From: Candidatus Bathyarchaeota archaeon
GTDB lineage: Archaea; Thermoproteota; Bathyarchaeia; 40CM-2-53-6; RBG-13-38-9
Length of the DNA stretch: 13,887 nt
Direction: 5' to 3'
Assembly: GCA_026015225.1 (NCBI GenBank)
Contig: JAOZGV010000135.1
Location: 1-13,887 of the forward strand
A program made the translations under genes and the position numbers. Shown one piece after another: positions 13,099 through 13,887 of this stretch. Positions within the stretch are counted from its first letter, which is position 1. Each line of letters begins with the position of its first letter. The notes below the pieces were generated by a model that worked only from the letters and a program-made list of their open reading frames with translations, searched no databases and was not told the DNA's origin.

Positions 13099-13836
13099 TC
13101 ATTCCAATTTTATTTCTACTATCCACTTCACCCATTTGATTCCTGGCTCATGAGGTATTGCCAATCTTGCGGGATATCCATGTTCTATGGCGAGAGGATA
13201 TCCATTCATAGCCATTGCTAAAATATAATCGTCTTTATATTCATTTATTTCCTCTAGAGTATAATTCCATTGATAACCATCACCAGCAGATACAATAATT
13301 TTTGTAGCATTATTATCGGGATTTGTGTAACTGATAACATCGTAAAGCTTTGGACCCACGAATTGCCCCATACCTCTTAGATTTGGCATACAATAAAGTT
13401 CTGTTAATATGTATTTAATTTCAAAATTTGTTAGAAGTTGTTCATAAGTAAAATTTGTTGGATTTTCTGCATTCCCAGTTATTATAAGTCTATAATCATC
13501 TGGATTCTTTGCGAACTTTTCAGTATCTTCGGGTATTCTATTCCCCATTGTGAAAAAAACTTCAAGGGCCGTTATCTGTTCTTTTTCTTCGTCTGATAGT
13601 TCTAAATTAATGTCATATTCTTTGAATCTTTCTACTGCACTTATAGGGATATGCTTAGGTCCCACCATCAAATATAGATCAGTAACTTTTGATGATTTTT
13701 CATTTTGATCATCGAGAATTGTTATTCGATCATCTTGTAAAATATTGAAAAATCCTATTCCAGATAGAAATACTACTAAAGAAAGCATTATTACAAAAAT
13801 TTTTGAGGTTTTTCTTTTCTCCAACTTAGCATTCAC
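13099..13836 (-). CDS. Membrane-anchored sulfite-oxidase-fold molybdopterin protein
   Basis: A 245-residue protein with a basic N-terminus, one hydrophobic segment at about 13-32 (signal peptide or anchor) and an acidic linker, then a sulfite-oxidase-like molybdopterin-binding domain from about 110. The probable molybdenum ligand is Cys149 in ELYCMPNLRG, followed by GPKLYDVISY, GDGYQWNYTLEE and MAMNGYPLAIEHGYPARL, then IPHEPGIKWVKWIVEI, which mirror the conserved order in SUOX-family oxidoreductases. There is no C-terminal dimerisation domain, so it is a minimal catalytic-domain version presumably facing outward. The start is GTG at 13836; an in-frame TTG at 13824 is possible. Substrate and electron partner are unknown. 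Its promoter carries the palindrome shared with the HTH regulator. The neighbouring pst genes are convergent and probably unrelated in function. Confidence 0.85.
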   Translation of the reverse strand: MNAKLEKRKTSKIFVIMLSLVVFLSGIGFFNILQDDRITILDDQNEKSSKVTDLYLMVGPKHIPISAVERFKEYDINLELSDEEKEQITALEVFFTMGNRIPEDTEKFAKNPDDYRLIITGNAENPTNFTYEQLLTNFEIKYILTELYCMPNLRGMGQFVGPKLYDVISYTNPDNNATKIIVSAGDGYQWNYTLEEINEYKDDYILAMAMNGYPLAIEHGYPARLAIPHEPGIKWVKWIVEIKLE

Positions 13837-13852
13837 ATAACCATTTTTATGT

Positions 13853-13878
13853 AATTATATAACAATGTTATAAATAAA
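13853..13878 (-). promoter_or_regulatory. Core promoter region of the molybdopterin protein gene
   Basis: On the minus strand two TATA-like elements are present: TTTATTTATAA (complement of 13868-13878), predicting a start near 13847, and TTATATAATT (complement of 13853-13862), predicting one near 13832. The transcript would have a very short leader or none. Confidence 0.4.
13858..13872. promoter_or_regulatory. Palindromic operator candidate at the molybdopterin protein promoter
   Basis: TATAACAATGTTATA is a perfect inverted repeat of seven base pairs around a central A, overlapping the core promoter. The inner 13 bases are identical to the palindrome at the 5' end of the HTH regulator gene, so that protein is a plausible ligand. 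Confidence 0.5.
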
Positions 13879-13887
13879 TGATTATGT

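Noticed and set aside
1..13887. CRISPR array or insertion sequence
   Set aside because: No regularly spaced long direct repeats, no transposase-like gene and no terminal inverted repeats of element size were seen.

Overview
The window is AT-rich archaeal DNA. The evidence is a tRNA-Ala interrupted by two short introns, one in the D-stem, that fit bulge-helix-bulge splicing; TATA-like boxes about 25 bases before likely transcript starts; several near-leaderless genes; and archaeal families (COG2522-type HTH regulator, stand-alone RAM-domain proteins, archaeal-style GlnA and PhoU). Non-canonical tRNA introns are commonest in TACK archaea (Crenarchaeota/Thaumarchaeota/Bathyarchaeia relatives). 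I favour that group, but this is inference.

Positions 1-890 hold the 3' end of an unidentified gene and a FabG-like short-chain dehydrogenase. Positions 969-3599 form a nitrogen/amino-acid sensing block: glutamine synthetase followed on the same strand by two small RAM-only proteins, with a full-length Lrp/AsnC regulator facing glnA across a short shared promoter region that contains a palindrome. Positions 3662-5299 encode a two-domain glutamine-dependent NAD+ synthetase, a consumer of glutamine.

Positions 5762-13075 form a phosphate-uptake island. pstB-phoU come first. A small HTH regulator, the split tRNA-Ala and a zinc-ribbon/RDD membrane protein follow. Then come an NptA-type Na+/phosphate cotransporter with its own PhoU-like domain and pstS-pstC-pstA. 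The ABC importer is therefore complete but split into two blocks on the same strand, with a second phosphate carrier between them. No PhoB/PhoR-like regulator is present.

The window ends with a membrane-anchored sulfite-oxidase-fold molybdopterin protein on the minus strand. Its promoter carries the same 13-base perfect palindrome that lies at the 5' end of the HTH regulator gene, which suggests a small regulon. The main points for follow-up are this shared palindrome, the double-intron tRNA-Ala, the glnA/RAM/Lrp cluster, and a set of CG-alternating tracts confined to the spacers of the phosphate island.
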